Below, piece after piece: positions 45,756 to 53,567 of a stretch of DNA of 64,000 bases. Below the pieces are notes generated by a model. That model was not told the origin of the DNA and made no database searches. It was given only the letters and a program-made list of their open reading frames with translations. How positions within the stretch are numbered: position 1 is the stretch's first letter; each line of letters opens with the position of its first letter. The stretch lies in the NCBI GenBank assembly GCA_017307065.1, contig JAFKGL010000018.1, positions 1 to 64,000 on the forward strand, written 5' to 3'. The stretch comes from Candidatus Paracaedimonas acanthamoebae. GTDB lineage: Bacteria; Pseudomonadota; Alphaproteobacteria; Caedimonadales; Caedimonadaceae. The position numbers and the translations under genes were made by a program.

Positions 45756-46106
45756 TTATTCGACTCTTATCGTTTTCCGGCGCTGCCATTCTTTATCAGC
45801 AGCCCTTAAAATTGCTTGCTCAATCGCTTGAGGTTTACATCCTTGTTGACAATCTATTCCGCTAGCAAAAATTCCCGAAGAAGAGCTGCATTTTTTCTTA
45901 CAAGCTTCCTCATCAGCTTTCGTAATCTTGAGAGACGTTGGCAAGACAATGTGATCTCCTTTAGTTGTCTCTATAAGTTTTTCAATTTCTTGGGTAGCTG
46001 AATAAATTTTAAGATGCATGAAAGGTTCTTTAAGAGAATCCAAAGGCGATCCTGCAAAAGCAGGAATTCCAAATGATAACAAACAAAGGCTAAAAATAAA
46101 CTTCAT
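45756..46106 (-). CDS. Small exported cysteine-containing protein
   Basis: A 116-residue protein with a clear signal peptide (MKFIFSLCLLSFGIPAFAG, cleavage after about residue 18). The mature part has four cysteines arranged as CKKKC and CQQGC around a Ser-rich loop, suggesting two disulfides or a metal site. A strong AAAGGAGG site precedes the ATG. The gene starts a probable two-gene unit with rpiB. Function unknown. Confidence 0.72.
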   Translation of the reverse strand: MKFIFSLCLLSFGIPAFAGSPLDSLKEPFMHLKIYSATQEIEKLIETTKGDHIVLPTSLKITKADEEACKKKCSSSSGIFASGIDCQQGCKPQAIEQAILRAADKEWQRRKTIRVE

Positions 46107-46189
46107 CTCCCCCTCCTTTAAAATGTTATTTTAGTGTAAACTTTCTTCTGTTAAAAAAGAGTATACTATATTTTAGAGTTTTTCCTATT

Positions 46190-46528
46190 ATGATCATTAT
46201 TAAAATTTTAACCACTCTTAAAGGGCGCTTCATTGGTAAAGATGACTATGGGAATCGATATTATGAAGAACGATTTCTTTTTGTTAAACCCCTAAGGCGG
46301 CCTCGCCGTTGGGTTCTTTATTCCGGAGAAGTAGAAGCCTCAAAAGTCCCTGCTGAATGGTATGGCTGGCTTCACTACACTCTAGAAGCGCCTTTAAAAA
46401 AGCTCCCTTATGATTGGATTCAGCCGCATCAAGCGAACAAAACTGGCACGCCTGAAGCTTATCATCCTCACAAAAAAGGAACAAAAAATAAGCCCGATAA
46501 AGGATATGAGCCCTGGCAGCCCTCCTAA
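46190..46528 (+). CDS. NDUFA12-family NADH:ubiquinone oxidoreductase subunit
   Basis: A 112-residue homologue of mitochondrial NDUFA12 (B17.2), a complex I accessory subunit shared with alphaproteobacteria. Conserved features are GKDDYGNRYYE (about 16-26), RRWVLYSG (39-46), PAEWYGWLHY and a basic C-terminus ending PWQPS. In alphaproteobacteria this gene often lies just upstream of mlaD and DUF2155; here another gene is inserted between. It implies a proton-pumping complex I elsewhere in the genome. Confidence 0.93.
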   Translation: MIIIKILTTLKGRFIGKDDYGNRYYEERFLFVKPLRRPRRWVLYSGEVEASKVPAEWYGWLHYTLEAPLKKLPYDWIQPHQANKTGTPEAYHPHKKGTKNKPDKGYEPWQPS

Positions 46529-46735
46529 ATTCTTTATTGGTTAAAGTTATTCTCAAAAGAACTTCCTTTTTGGAAAAACATTGCACTTCTTAAAACCATT
46601 TAGTAAAGATTTAAAGAGAAGAGCTTTCTGAAAATGTCCTAAATATGGTCGTTCTTCAGGTATTTTGAAGTGACCTTCAAAGAGTTACAAATTATTGGTG
46701 TCATAGAAAGTACAGAAACTTGGTAGGAGTAAAAC

Positions 46736-48049
46736 ATGTTTGATAAGATGCTTAAAATTGCAGTATGCTGCCTTTTCACTTTGTCGGTTTCGTATAATGG
46801 AAATGCAAGCCCTGTTGAGCCTGACGAATTAGTTTTAAATGATTCAGGATCTCCTCATCCGACTCTAATGCCTCCCTTAGATCTTGAGCAGCTTCAGTTC
46901 TCTCCAGATCAAGCACCTTCCCCTCTTCCTACACCGACAGAGTCCATAGAAACAGGAGAAGAGTCAGCAGATTTTCCTAGTCCTAAACCTGAAAAGAAAC
47001 GAACACTCGTAAAAAAGCAATCTACAAAATCTTCTAAAAAAATTACGCCAAGAAAAGAAGAAGAACCAAATCTATCTAAAGATATGAAAGTGGAACCAGC
47101 TTCAGACTCGGCAAACATACTTGACTCTTTTTCAGGCTTTTATTTAAGACCACGCGCTGTAGCTAAAAATTCTGAAGCTCTCCTCTTTGCCCCAGAAGAA
47201 TTACTTCCTGTACATATTCTCCTCGCTTTACGAGCGGATGAAATGACAAAACCAAATGAAATTCACCCTATCGTCTATATCCCCTCACTAAACATGTTTA
47301 TCGGATTTAAAGGAATGTTATATGGCCTGAAAGACGAATTGAAAAAGGCCTTGAAATATGATGAATTTATACAAATGAAAAATCTAGAAAATGCTCTTCA
47401 TTTACTTTGCGTCCGCACTGAGGAAGATTTAAAAAAATTACGGAATAAAAATGATATGAAAGTGGCAGAAATTCTCATTTCTGAAACACAAAAACAACAA
47501 TGGTATGAAACGCGTAAGAAAGTAAAGCGCGACGATAGAGAAGAAAGACGTGATCCAAACACTCTCGCTACCATGCAAAAGGATCAAATAAAAGGTACCG
47601 TAGCAAATATAGCGACTTATAAAATTATGTTCCAAGAAAAGCACGATGAAAAACTTTTTGTACCAGAACCCCCTTCTAAAGACAAAAAAAAGAAAAAATC
47701 CTCTAAAGATAAAAAGAAGGAAAAATCTTCAGAAATAGGGGAAGAAAATCCTCTTGGATTACAATTCAACTTATCTGTCACGAAAGAAGAAGAGCAAAAA
47801 GCTTCATCCTCCTCGACACCGGGGAGAAAAGGTTCGGACGCAAAGACCCCAATAAAACGTACAAAAAGTATAAAAAAGGGCGACTCTCAGATAGCTACCT
47901 CTTCGGCTCCTACTCAAATTGAAGCAGATTTACAACAACCTATCACGAATGCTTCAACGGGAGAAATACCTCCTCTTCCAGAAGAAACTTTAGGAATCGA
48001 GGAAACAGGAATGGAATCAAGCTCCGCTCCACTGGAAAAAGGTGAATAA
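46736..48049 (+). CDS. Exported low-complexity protein, unknown function
   Basis: A 437-residue protein with a signal peptide (about 1-24, ending YNGNA). After it come a Pro/Ser-rich acidic region, a basic Lys-rich patch (about 80-115), a central better-ordered segment (about 130-305, with LLPVHILLALRADEM and LENALHLLCVRTEED) and a long Lys/Ser/Glu-rich tail with a Lys/Asp/Ser near-repeat (KDKKKKKSSKDKKKEKSS). AGGAGT precedes the ATG. No family recognised. It interrupts the usual NDUFA12-mlaD-DUF2155 order, so it may be lineage-specific. A surface or host-facing role is speculative. Confidence 0.7.
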   Translation: MFDKMLKIAVCCLFTLSVSYNGNASPVEPDELVLNDSGSPHPTLMPPLDLEQLQFSPDQAPSPLPTPTESIETGEESADFPSPKPEKKRTLVKKQSTKSSKKITPRKEEEPNLSKDMKVEPASDSANILDSFSGFYLRPRAVAKNSEALLFAPEELLPVHILLALRADEMTKPNEIHPIVYIPSLNMFIGFKGMLYGLKDELKKALKYDEFIQMKNLENALHLLCVRTEEDLKKLRNKNDMKVAEILISETQKQQWYETRKKVKRDDREERRDPNTLATMQKDQIKGTVANIATYKIMFQEKHDEKLFVPEPPSKDKKKKKSSKDKKKEKSSEIGEENPLGLQFNLSVTKEEEQKASSSSTPGRKGSDAKTPIKRTKSIKKGDSQIATSSAPTQIEADLQQPITNASTGEIPPLPEETLGIEETGMESSSAPLEKGE

Positions 48050-48085
48050 GTTATATTCATGGATATTAAGGATAGATAATTAAAC

Positions 48086-48568
48086 ATGCGAAATAATCTC
48101 ATTGAAACCGTCATGGGCGGTGTTGTTCTCTTAATTGCTATTTTTTTTCTTACCTTTGCGTATAGGAGTAGTGGATATAAAAGTAGCGAAGGAGCTCTTT
48201 ATTGGGCTCAATTCGATCGTGTTGATGGCCTTTTTGTTGGTAGCGATGTTCGCATGAGTGGCGTAAAAGTAGGAACAGTGAAAGACATTAAGATTAATCC
48301 CCAGACCTATTTGGCGGGTGTCCATTTTACATTAGCTTCTGACATCTCTCTTCCCAAGGATTCTTCTGCTGAAATTTTAAGTGATGGCCTGATGGGGAAT
48401 AAATACTTAGCCTTAATACCCGGCGGAGACGAGGAAAACCTTCCTTCAGGGGCAGAAATCACACATACACAATCTGCCGTCAGCTTAGAGGGAATGATTG
48501 GTCAGCTTATTTTTAGCGCTAAAGATTCCAAAAAAGAAGGAGCACAACCTTCTGCCGAGAAAAAATAG
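48086..48568 (+). CDS. mlaD: MlaD-family phospholipid-transport substrate-binding protein
   Basis: A 160-residue MlaD (MCE-domain) protein: an N-terminal membrane helix (about 7-26) and a periplasmic MCE domain with YWAQFDRVDGLFVGSDVR and ILSDGLMGNKYLALIPGG. MlaD forms the hexameric ring that passes phospholipids between the inner-membrane MlaFEB transporter and the periplasmic carrier, maintaining outer-membrane asymmetry. MlaE, MlaF and MlaC are not in this window. The TAG stop overlaps the next start by 1 bp. Confidence 0.95.
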   Translation: MRNNLIETVMGGVVLLIAIFFLTFAYRSSGYKSSEGALYWAQFDRVDGLFVGSDVRMSGVKVGTVKDIKINPQTYLAGVHFTLASDISLPKDSSAEILSDGLMGNKYLALIPGGDEENLPSGAEITHTQSAVSLEGMIGQLIFSAKDSKKEGAQPSAEKK

Positions 48569-49125
48569 TGAACGTATTCATTTTTTTCTTCATTATAAGT
48601 TTTCTTGCAAAGGTTACGCAGGCAACAGACATCGCGCCACCATCTCAACCGGATTCAATGCTTAAAACTCAAGAGCAAGAAGTTTACGTGACAGATAAAA
48701 TTCTTCTTCAGGCTCTCGATAAAATCACTGGACGCGTGATTCCTCTTGAAGGGGAGATCAATAAACCCATTGAGTTTGGGACATTACGAATTATCCCACG
48801 TCTGTGCCAAAAGGCCGCCCCTGAAGATCCTCCAGAATCGACTGCCTTCTTAGAAATTTTTGAAACAAAACCCAGCGCCCAAGAAGATCTTATTTTCCAA
48901 GGCTGGATGTTTGCCTCTCATCCTTCTATTTCTGCTTTAGAACATCCCGTTTACGATGTGTGGGTCAAAGAATGTCAGGGAACAATCATTCAGTCGAAAA
49001 AGCTCTCTCCTCCTCTGCTAACTGAAAAGACTCTGCCCTTAAGCGATGAAATGAAAGGCTTTTATCAAGGATTAGGTGAATCCCCAGAAAATCATCCGAC
49101 TTCAGATGAACACAATGACTCTTAA
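48568..49125 (+). CDS. DUF2155 exported protein
   Basis: A 185-residue protein with a signal peptide (about 1-19) starting at a GTG that shares one base with the mlaD stop. The conserved DUF2155 core runs from ALDKITGRVIPLEGEINKP through FGTLRIIPRLC, LEIFE and FQGWMFASHPSI to HPVYDVWVKEC. The family is almost restricted to alphaproteobacteria and its function is unknown; linkage to mlaD suggests a part in the outer envelope. Its 3' end overlaps nth by 4 bp. Confidence 0.92.
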   Translation: MNVFIFFFIISFLAKVTQATDIAPPSQPDSMLKTQEQEVYVTDKILLQALDKITGRVIPLEGEINKPIEFGTLRIIPRLCQKAAPEDPPESTAFLEIFETKPSAQEDLIFQGWMFASHPSISALEHPVYDVWVKECQGTIIQSKKLSPPLLTEKTLPLSDEMKGFYQGLGESPENHPTSDEHNDS

Positions 49126-49772
49126 GCTTTACGTTTAACTAAATTTTTTTCTTTATATTCACATAACTCCACCACAGGACAGAGGTAACATTTCGGTTTT
49201 CGAGCCAGACATGTATAACGCCCATGAAGAATAAGCCAATGATGAGCATGTTGGAGATACTCTGAAGGAATTTTTGCCATCAGAGCTTTCTCAACTTCTA
49301 AAGGCGTTTTAGCGGCACAAATTCCAAGCCGATTAGAGACTCGAAAGACATGTGTATCCACAGCCATTACAGGTTCACCAAACGCCGTATTTAGAATAAC
49401 ATTCGCTGTTTTACGCCCCACACCGGGCAATTTCTCTAAAGCTTCACGATTTTCAGGAATTTTTCCTTGGTATTCTCGAATTAAAATTTCACTAAGACGA
49501 ATAATGTTTTTTGCCTTCGTATTATAAAATCCTATTGTTCGAATAGCTTGTTTCAAGTGTTCCTCTCCCAATTCAACCATTTGTTGCGGAGTGGAAATCT
49601 TCTCAAATAAGGGACGTGTGGCTTTATTAACCCCCTTATCGGTCGATTGAGCGGATAGAACAACCGCGACTAACAACGTATACGGGTTAGTAGATTCAAG
49701 CTCTGTCGTGGGTTCAGGATTAAGAAAAGATAATTTTTTGAAAATTTTTGCAATAGCCGAAAGACTGAGCAT
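49122..49772 (-). CDS. nth: Endonuclease III
   Basis: A 216-residue DNA glycosylase/AP lyase from the ATG at 49772, selected because AAAAGGAA lies just before it; the frame extends to 49859 and would overlap cpoB. The helix-hairpin-helix LPGVGRKTANV carries catalytic K121, with D139 in AVDTHVFRV, matching E. coli K120 and D138. The C-terminal 4Fe-4S cluster cysteines are in CLARKPKCYLCPVVELC. It removes oxidised pyrimidines. Divergent from cpoB. Confidence 0.96.
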   Translation of the reverse strand: MLSLSAIAKIFKKLSFLNPEPTTELESTNPYTLLVAVVLSAQSTDKGVNKATRPLFEKISTPQQMVELGEEHLKQAIRTIGFYNTKAKNIIRLSEILIREYQGKIPENREALEKLPGVGRKTANVILNTAFGEPVMAVDTHVFRVSNRLGICAAKTPLEVEKALMAKIPSEYLQHAHHWLILHGRYTCLARKPKCYLCPVVELCEYKEKNLVKRKA

Positions 49773-49853
49773 TATGAGTTCCTTTTGATTGTGACTAGAC
49801 GAGAACCATCTGTCTGAGATACAACTCTCTTTAGAATTAGTATAGAGGTAAAA

Positions 49854-50636
49854 ATGCAAAAATTATTCCTATCAACCGCTTTCATCTTGGCTTTTTCCTA
49901 TTATGGGAAAGCAGAAGAGCTTCTTGACACTGATGTTGTGGATCAAGAAATTGTCCAAGAAGACCTTCCTCCTGTTCTTCCTAATGACTCTTATGGGACA
50001 GTAGACTCACGTCTCAACCAATTAGAAGCCCAAGTCCAAAAATTAACTGATAAAATTGAAGTGCTTGAACATCGCTTAAAAGTAAAGAATGAGACGATGA
50101 TGGCGCCCATCGCTCCAAGCCTCGGGAAAAAACCTTCCGAGACTCTTTCTGAAGCTTTAACGCCAACAACTTCTGATGCAACAACTCTTCGAACAGATGA
50201 TGCACAAACTCTCTATGCAAAAGCCCAAGAATTTTTAGCGTTAGGCGAATATGATACGGCTGAAAATGCGTTGAAAGAGCTCATTAAAAGCTATCCTAAA
50301 GATCCTTTAGTGATTAATGCTAAATATTGGCTTGGTGAAACATACTATGTCCAAGGTGACTATAGACGCGCCTCTGTTTCATTTGGAGAAGCTTACAAAT
50401 CCTATAAAATGATCGAAAAATCCACAGATCCAAAAGACAAAGAAGCTAAAAAACTGAGTTTTGCAAAAGCCCCAGAAGCTCTTATTAAGTTAGTCTTTTC
50501 CTTAAAAGGACTCGGAAAAACTGACGCGGCTTGTGCGACGCTAGATCAACTTCAAGAAGAATTTCCCAATCAAGCTCAAAACGTAAAAAAGATGGTCGAA
50601 AAAGCCAAAAAAGACCTGACCTGCTCTAAAAAATAA
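49854..50636 (+). CDS. cpoB: Cell division coordinator CpoB (YbgF), Tol-Pal-associated
   Basis: A 260-residue periplasmic protein: signal peptide (about 1-20), a coiled coil with heptads (LNQLEAQVQKLTDKIEVLEHRL, in part, about 53-80), a linker, and a C-terminal TPR domain (about 125-255; TLYAKAQEFLALGEYDTAE). CpoB links Tol-Pal outer-membrane constriction to peptidoglycan synthesis. AGAGGT precedes the ATG. It is usually beside tolB-pal, and in many alphaproteobacteria upstream of tilS-ftsH; here it stands alone next to nth. Confidence 0.93.
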   Translation: MQKLFLSTAFILAFSYYGKAEELLDTDVVDQEIVQEDLPPVLPNDSYGTVDSRLNQLEAQVQKLTDKIEVLEHRLKVKNETMMAPIAPSLGKKPSETLSEALTPTTSDATTLRTDDAQTLYAKAQEFLALGEYDTAENALKELIKSYPKDPLVINAKYWLGETYYVQGDYRRASVSFGEAYKSYKMIEKSTDPKDKEAKKLSFAKAPEALIKLVFSLKGLGKTDAACATLDQLQEEFPNQAQNVKKMVEKAKKDLTCSKK

Positions 50637-50643
50637 AGAAAAA

Positions 50644-50670
50644 GCTCACCTTTCAAACCGAAGGGTGAGC
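50644..50670 (+). terminator. Stem-loop after cpoB
   Basis: GCTCACC pairs with GGTGAGC, extended by a T-G pair and TTC/GAA to about 11 bp. A pyrimidine-rich T tract follows after a short gap, so it is a plausible terminator. Confidence 0.65.
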
Positions 50671-50821
50671 GAAATCTTCTCTTCTTACTTTTTCTATTTT
50701 TTTCCTTTCCTGCTGATTAAAATGTTTTTAGAACATCGTTAATCTTCGTAAATAAGTCTTAACAAGAATGCAAAAATATGTTCCAATAATGATCTAAAAA
50801 AATAATATGCAGGGGGAAAAA

Positions 50822-51580
50822 ATGCGTGTACTTATAATTGAAGATGATGCAGCCACATCAAAAACAATCCAAATAGCTTTAAAAGCTCAAGGATTTGTCT
50901 GTGACTCAACAGATATTGGCGAAGATGGATTAGAAATTGCTCGGCATTATGAATATGATCTTATTCTCTTAGATTTAATGTTGCCTGACATTGATGGATA
51001 CGAAATTTTACGGCGGCTTCGCTCTGTGCAAGTCTCAACACCCGTGTTAATCCTTTCTGGTCTTTCTCAAATAGATGATAAGATTAAAGGGCTTGGTTTC
51101 GGCGCGGACGATTATTTAACAAAACCTTTTAATAAAGAAGAACTTATAGCCCGAGTCCGTGCAATCATACGGCGCTCAAAAGGGCATCCTAATTCTATTA
51201 TTCAAATTGGCCAGCTTAAAATTGACCTCAACGGGAAAACCGTGGAAGCTCGAGGTAAGCCACTAAAATTAACCGGCCGCGAATATGCGATTTTAGAGCT
51301 CCTCGCGATCCGCAAAGGAGCAACTCTCTCAAAAGAAGTTTTTTTAAATCATCTTTATGGGGGCATGGAAGAGCCTGAATTCAAAATTATTGATGTTTTT
51401 GTCTGTAAACTTCGGAAGAAACTTGCGGATGCTTTAAATGATGAAAATTATATTCAAACTGTGTGGGGCCGAGGTTATATGTTAAAGGAACCAACCTACG
51501 AAGATAGTTTATCTCCAACGAATCAACCCCTTAAAACAGGGGATTCTTTTAATTTGAAACAAGCAGCTCCGCTCTCTTAA
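50822..51580 (+). CDS. ctrA: Cell-cycle response regulator CtrA
   Basis: From the ATG at 50822 (252 residues; GGGG run six bases upstream) this matches Ctr[18 protein letters not shown], phospho-acceptor D51, [27 protein letters not shown] in two blocks, and the highly conserved DNA-binding region ([44 protein letters not shown]). In Caulobacter CtrA controls replication initiation and cell-cycle genes and is degraded by ClpXP, whose genes are also in this window. I saw no complete TTAA-N7-TTAA box directly upstream. The C-terminal extension after about residue 225 is longer and polar. Confidence 0.95.
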   Translation: MRVLIIEDDAATSKTIQIALKAQGFVCDSTDIGEDGLEIARHYEYDLILLDLMLPDIDGYEILRRLRSVQVSTPVLILSGLSQIDDKIKGLGFGADDYLTKPFNKEELIARVRAIIRRSKGHPNSIIQIGQLKIDLNGKTVEARGKPLKLTGREYAILELLAIRKGATLSKEVFLNHLYGGMEEPEFKIIDVFVCKLRKKLADALNDENYIQTVWGRGYMLKEPTYEDSLSPTNQPLKTGDSFNLKQAAPLS

Positions 51581-51593
51581 GTTTGTTGCAAAG

Positions 51594-51631
51594 TTAAATA
51601 CTCAATAAAAAAAACTTTGTTGAGTATTTAA
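51594..51631 (+). terminator. Terminator after ctrA
   Basis: A perfect 12-bp inverted repeat, TTAAATACTCAA and TTGAGTATTTAA, with a 14-nt loop, 13 bp past the ctrA stop. The following bases are T-rich but not a clean run. Confidence 0.6.
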
Positions 51632-51709
51632 CCTAAAAACATTTTCTTCTAAAAATTGATTGATTTATTTTAATTAAAATTCTAAATAAAAGAAGCGTTA
51701 TGCGTTTCT

Positions 51710-51725
51710 TGCATAGGCCTATGCA
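51710..51725. promoter_or_regulatory. Perfect 16-bp palindrome upstream of the ATP/ADP translocase
   Basis: TGCATAGGCCTATGCA is a complete dyad, 80 bp before the tlc start. A further TGCAT copy at 51732-51736 follows at regular distance. It is GC-richer than its surroundings and has no poly-T, so an operator is more likely than a terminator. Confidence 0.5.
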
Positions 51726-51805
51726 GAATTTTGCATTTATTATTATTGTCTTTTAAGATATGCAGAGCGGATCTAGTAAGTTTATCAATATTATAGGAAG
51801 ATAAA

Positions 51806-53320
51806 ATGGCAACCAGTAAAGAAGGAACAAAACCTGTAGAGTTTAGCCCAGTGCGTGCCGCACTATGGCCTATCTACGCTCACGAACTTAAAAAATTCTT
51901 GCCGATGGGCATGATTATGTTTTTCATCCTTTTCAATTATACTATTTTAAGAGACGTTAAAGACGTTCTTATTATGACAGCCCCAAACTCTGGCGCTGGC
52001 GTATTGAGCTTTCTTAAGGGTTGGGGGGTGATGCCGTCTGCCATTTTATTCGTCTTGCTTTATACAAAATTGTCGAACATTGTTAATCGTGAACGCCTCT
52101 TTTATGGCATTGTTGTTGTGTTTATTGCTTTCTTTGGATTATTTGCTTTTTCTTTATATCCAAACCGTGAACTGATTCACCCAAGTCTTGAAACTATTCA
52201 AGCATTGCAAACAGAATATCCGAATTTTAAATGGATTTTCCCAATTTATGGTGTGTGGACATATTCTTTATTCTACGTGCTTGCTGAACTTTGGGGATCT
52301 GTTATGATTTCTCTTCTTTTTTGGCAGTTTGCTAACGATATTACACGCACAGAAGAAGCCAAGCGTTTTTATGCTATGTTTGGTTTAATCGCAAACGTTG
52401 CGCTTATTTTCTCAGGTACAACAGTTGAATATTTCTCAGAAATCAAAGATAAACTTCCTCCTGAAGTCGATGCTTGGGGTTATTCTTTAAATTATATGAT
52501 GGGCGCTGTTGTTGTTTGTGGTATTGCAGCGATTGCACTTTATTGGTGGGTAACAGAATATATTCTCACAGATCCTCGCTTTTATGATGCTGCGGCTCCA
52601 AAAAATAAAAAAGAGAAAAAAAGTAAGCCAAAATTAAGCGTTGGAGATAGCTTTAAGTTGATTTTCAGCTCACCTTATATCGGTTACATTGCAATTCTCG
52701 TCTTAGCCTATGGTGTTTCTATTAACCTTATCGAAGTTGTCTGGAAAGACCAATTGAAGCAAGCTTTCCCAAATCCTAACGATTATGGTGCCTTCATGGG
52801 TAAATTCTCTCGTGCCACAGGTATCGTGACAATGCTCTTGATCTGGTTCACAAAGGGTATCGTCCGTAAGTTTGGTTGGTTCACTGGCGCGATTGTAACG
52901 CCAGCCGTTCTGATCATCACAGGCGCCCTATTCTTTGCATTCGTGCTCTTTAAGGATGAATTAACACCACTCGTTGCAGGCATGGGACTTACAGCAACCT
53001 TAATGGCAACCTATATTGGGGCTATTCAAAATATCCTCAGTAAAGGTACAAAGTATTCAAACTTTGACCCAACAAAAGAAATGGCATATATCCCTCTTGA
53101 TCAAGAACTTAAGGTCAAAGGTAAAGCAGCTGTCGACGTTATTGGTGGACGCCTAGGAAAAGCTGGCGGCGGTTATGTTCAACAAGGTCTTCTCATCGCA
53201 ACAGCGGGTGATATTATGACAATTGCGCCATACCTTGCAGGTGTTGTTGGCGTTGTTGTTGGTGCTTGGGTTGTGGCTGTAAAGGGACTTTCAAAGAGAT
53301 ATAATGCTCTCGTGAAATAA
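51806..53320 (+). CDS. tlc: ATP/ADP translocase (nucleotide transporter, NTT/Tlc family)
   Basis: A 504-residue membrane protein with eleven or twelve helices. It opens with a polar stretch and RAALWPIYAHELKKFLPMG, then FNYTILRDVKDVLIMTAP, the signature of bacterial and plastid ATP/ADP translocases. IPLDQELKVKGKAAVDVIGGRLGKAGG lies near the C-terminus (about 428-454, split here by family). The protein exchanges host ATP for ADP, or carries other nucleotides, depending on the paralogue. It is a hallmark of obligate intracellular bacteria. AGGAAG precedes the ATG and a strong terminator follows, so it is a single transcription unit. Exact substrate cannot be assigned by sequence alone. Confidence 0.97.
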   Translation: MATSKEGTKPVEFSPVRAALWPIYAHELKKFLPMGMIMFFILFNYTILRDVKDVLIMTAPNSGAGVLSFLKGWGVMPSAILFVLLYTKLSNIVNRERLFYGIVVVFIAFFGLFAFSLYPNRELIHPSLETIQALQTEYPNFKWIFPIYGVWTYSLFYVLAELWGSVMISLLFWQFANDITRTEEAKRFYAMFGLIANVALIFSGTTVEYFSEIKDKLPPEVDAWGYSLNYMMGAVVVCGIAAIALYWWVTEYILTDPRFYDAAAPKNKKEKKSKPKLSVGDSFKLIFSSPYIGYIAILVLAYGVSINLIEVVWKDQLKQAFPNPNDYGAFMGKFSRATGIVTMLLIWFTKGIVRKFGWFTGAIVTPAVLIITGALFFAFVLFKDELTPLVAGMGLTATLMATYIGAIQNILSKGTKYSNFDPTKEMAYIPLDQELKVKGKAAVDVIGGRLGKAGGGYVQQGLLIATAGDIMTIAPYLAGVVGVVVGAWVVAVKGLSKRYNALVK

Positions 53321-53358
53321 GACCTCAGCTTAAACTAATTTATATATTAGTGCATTAA

Positions 53359-53389
53359 GAAGGGAGCTATAAAAGCTCCCTTCTTTTTT
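53359..53389 (+). terminator. Terminator of tlc
   Basis: GAAGGGAGCT pairs perfectly with AGCTCCCTTC (10 bp, 5-nt loop), followed by TTTTTT, 39 bp after the stop. Confidence 0.93.
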
Positions 53390-53567
53390 ATTTAAAAATG
53401 TCTAGTAACCTTTTTTACCGTTCTTTTTGGAGATAAATCCAAAAAAATTTGCGTATAATCTTTGTTTAATACATAAACAAGCGCCATCTCATTATAAAAA
53501 ATATTTTTTAGTAGATGCTTTACCGAATAATTGAAATTAAAAAATCTTAAAGTAAGAAAACGTGTTT

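Noticed and set aside
50700-50821. CtrA binding box (TTAA-N7-TTAA) upstream of ctrA
   Set aside because: Only half-sites with wrong spacing were found.
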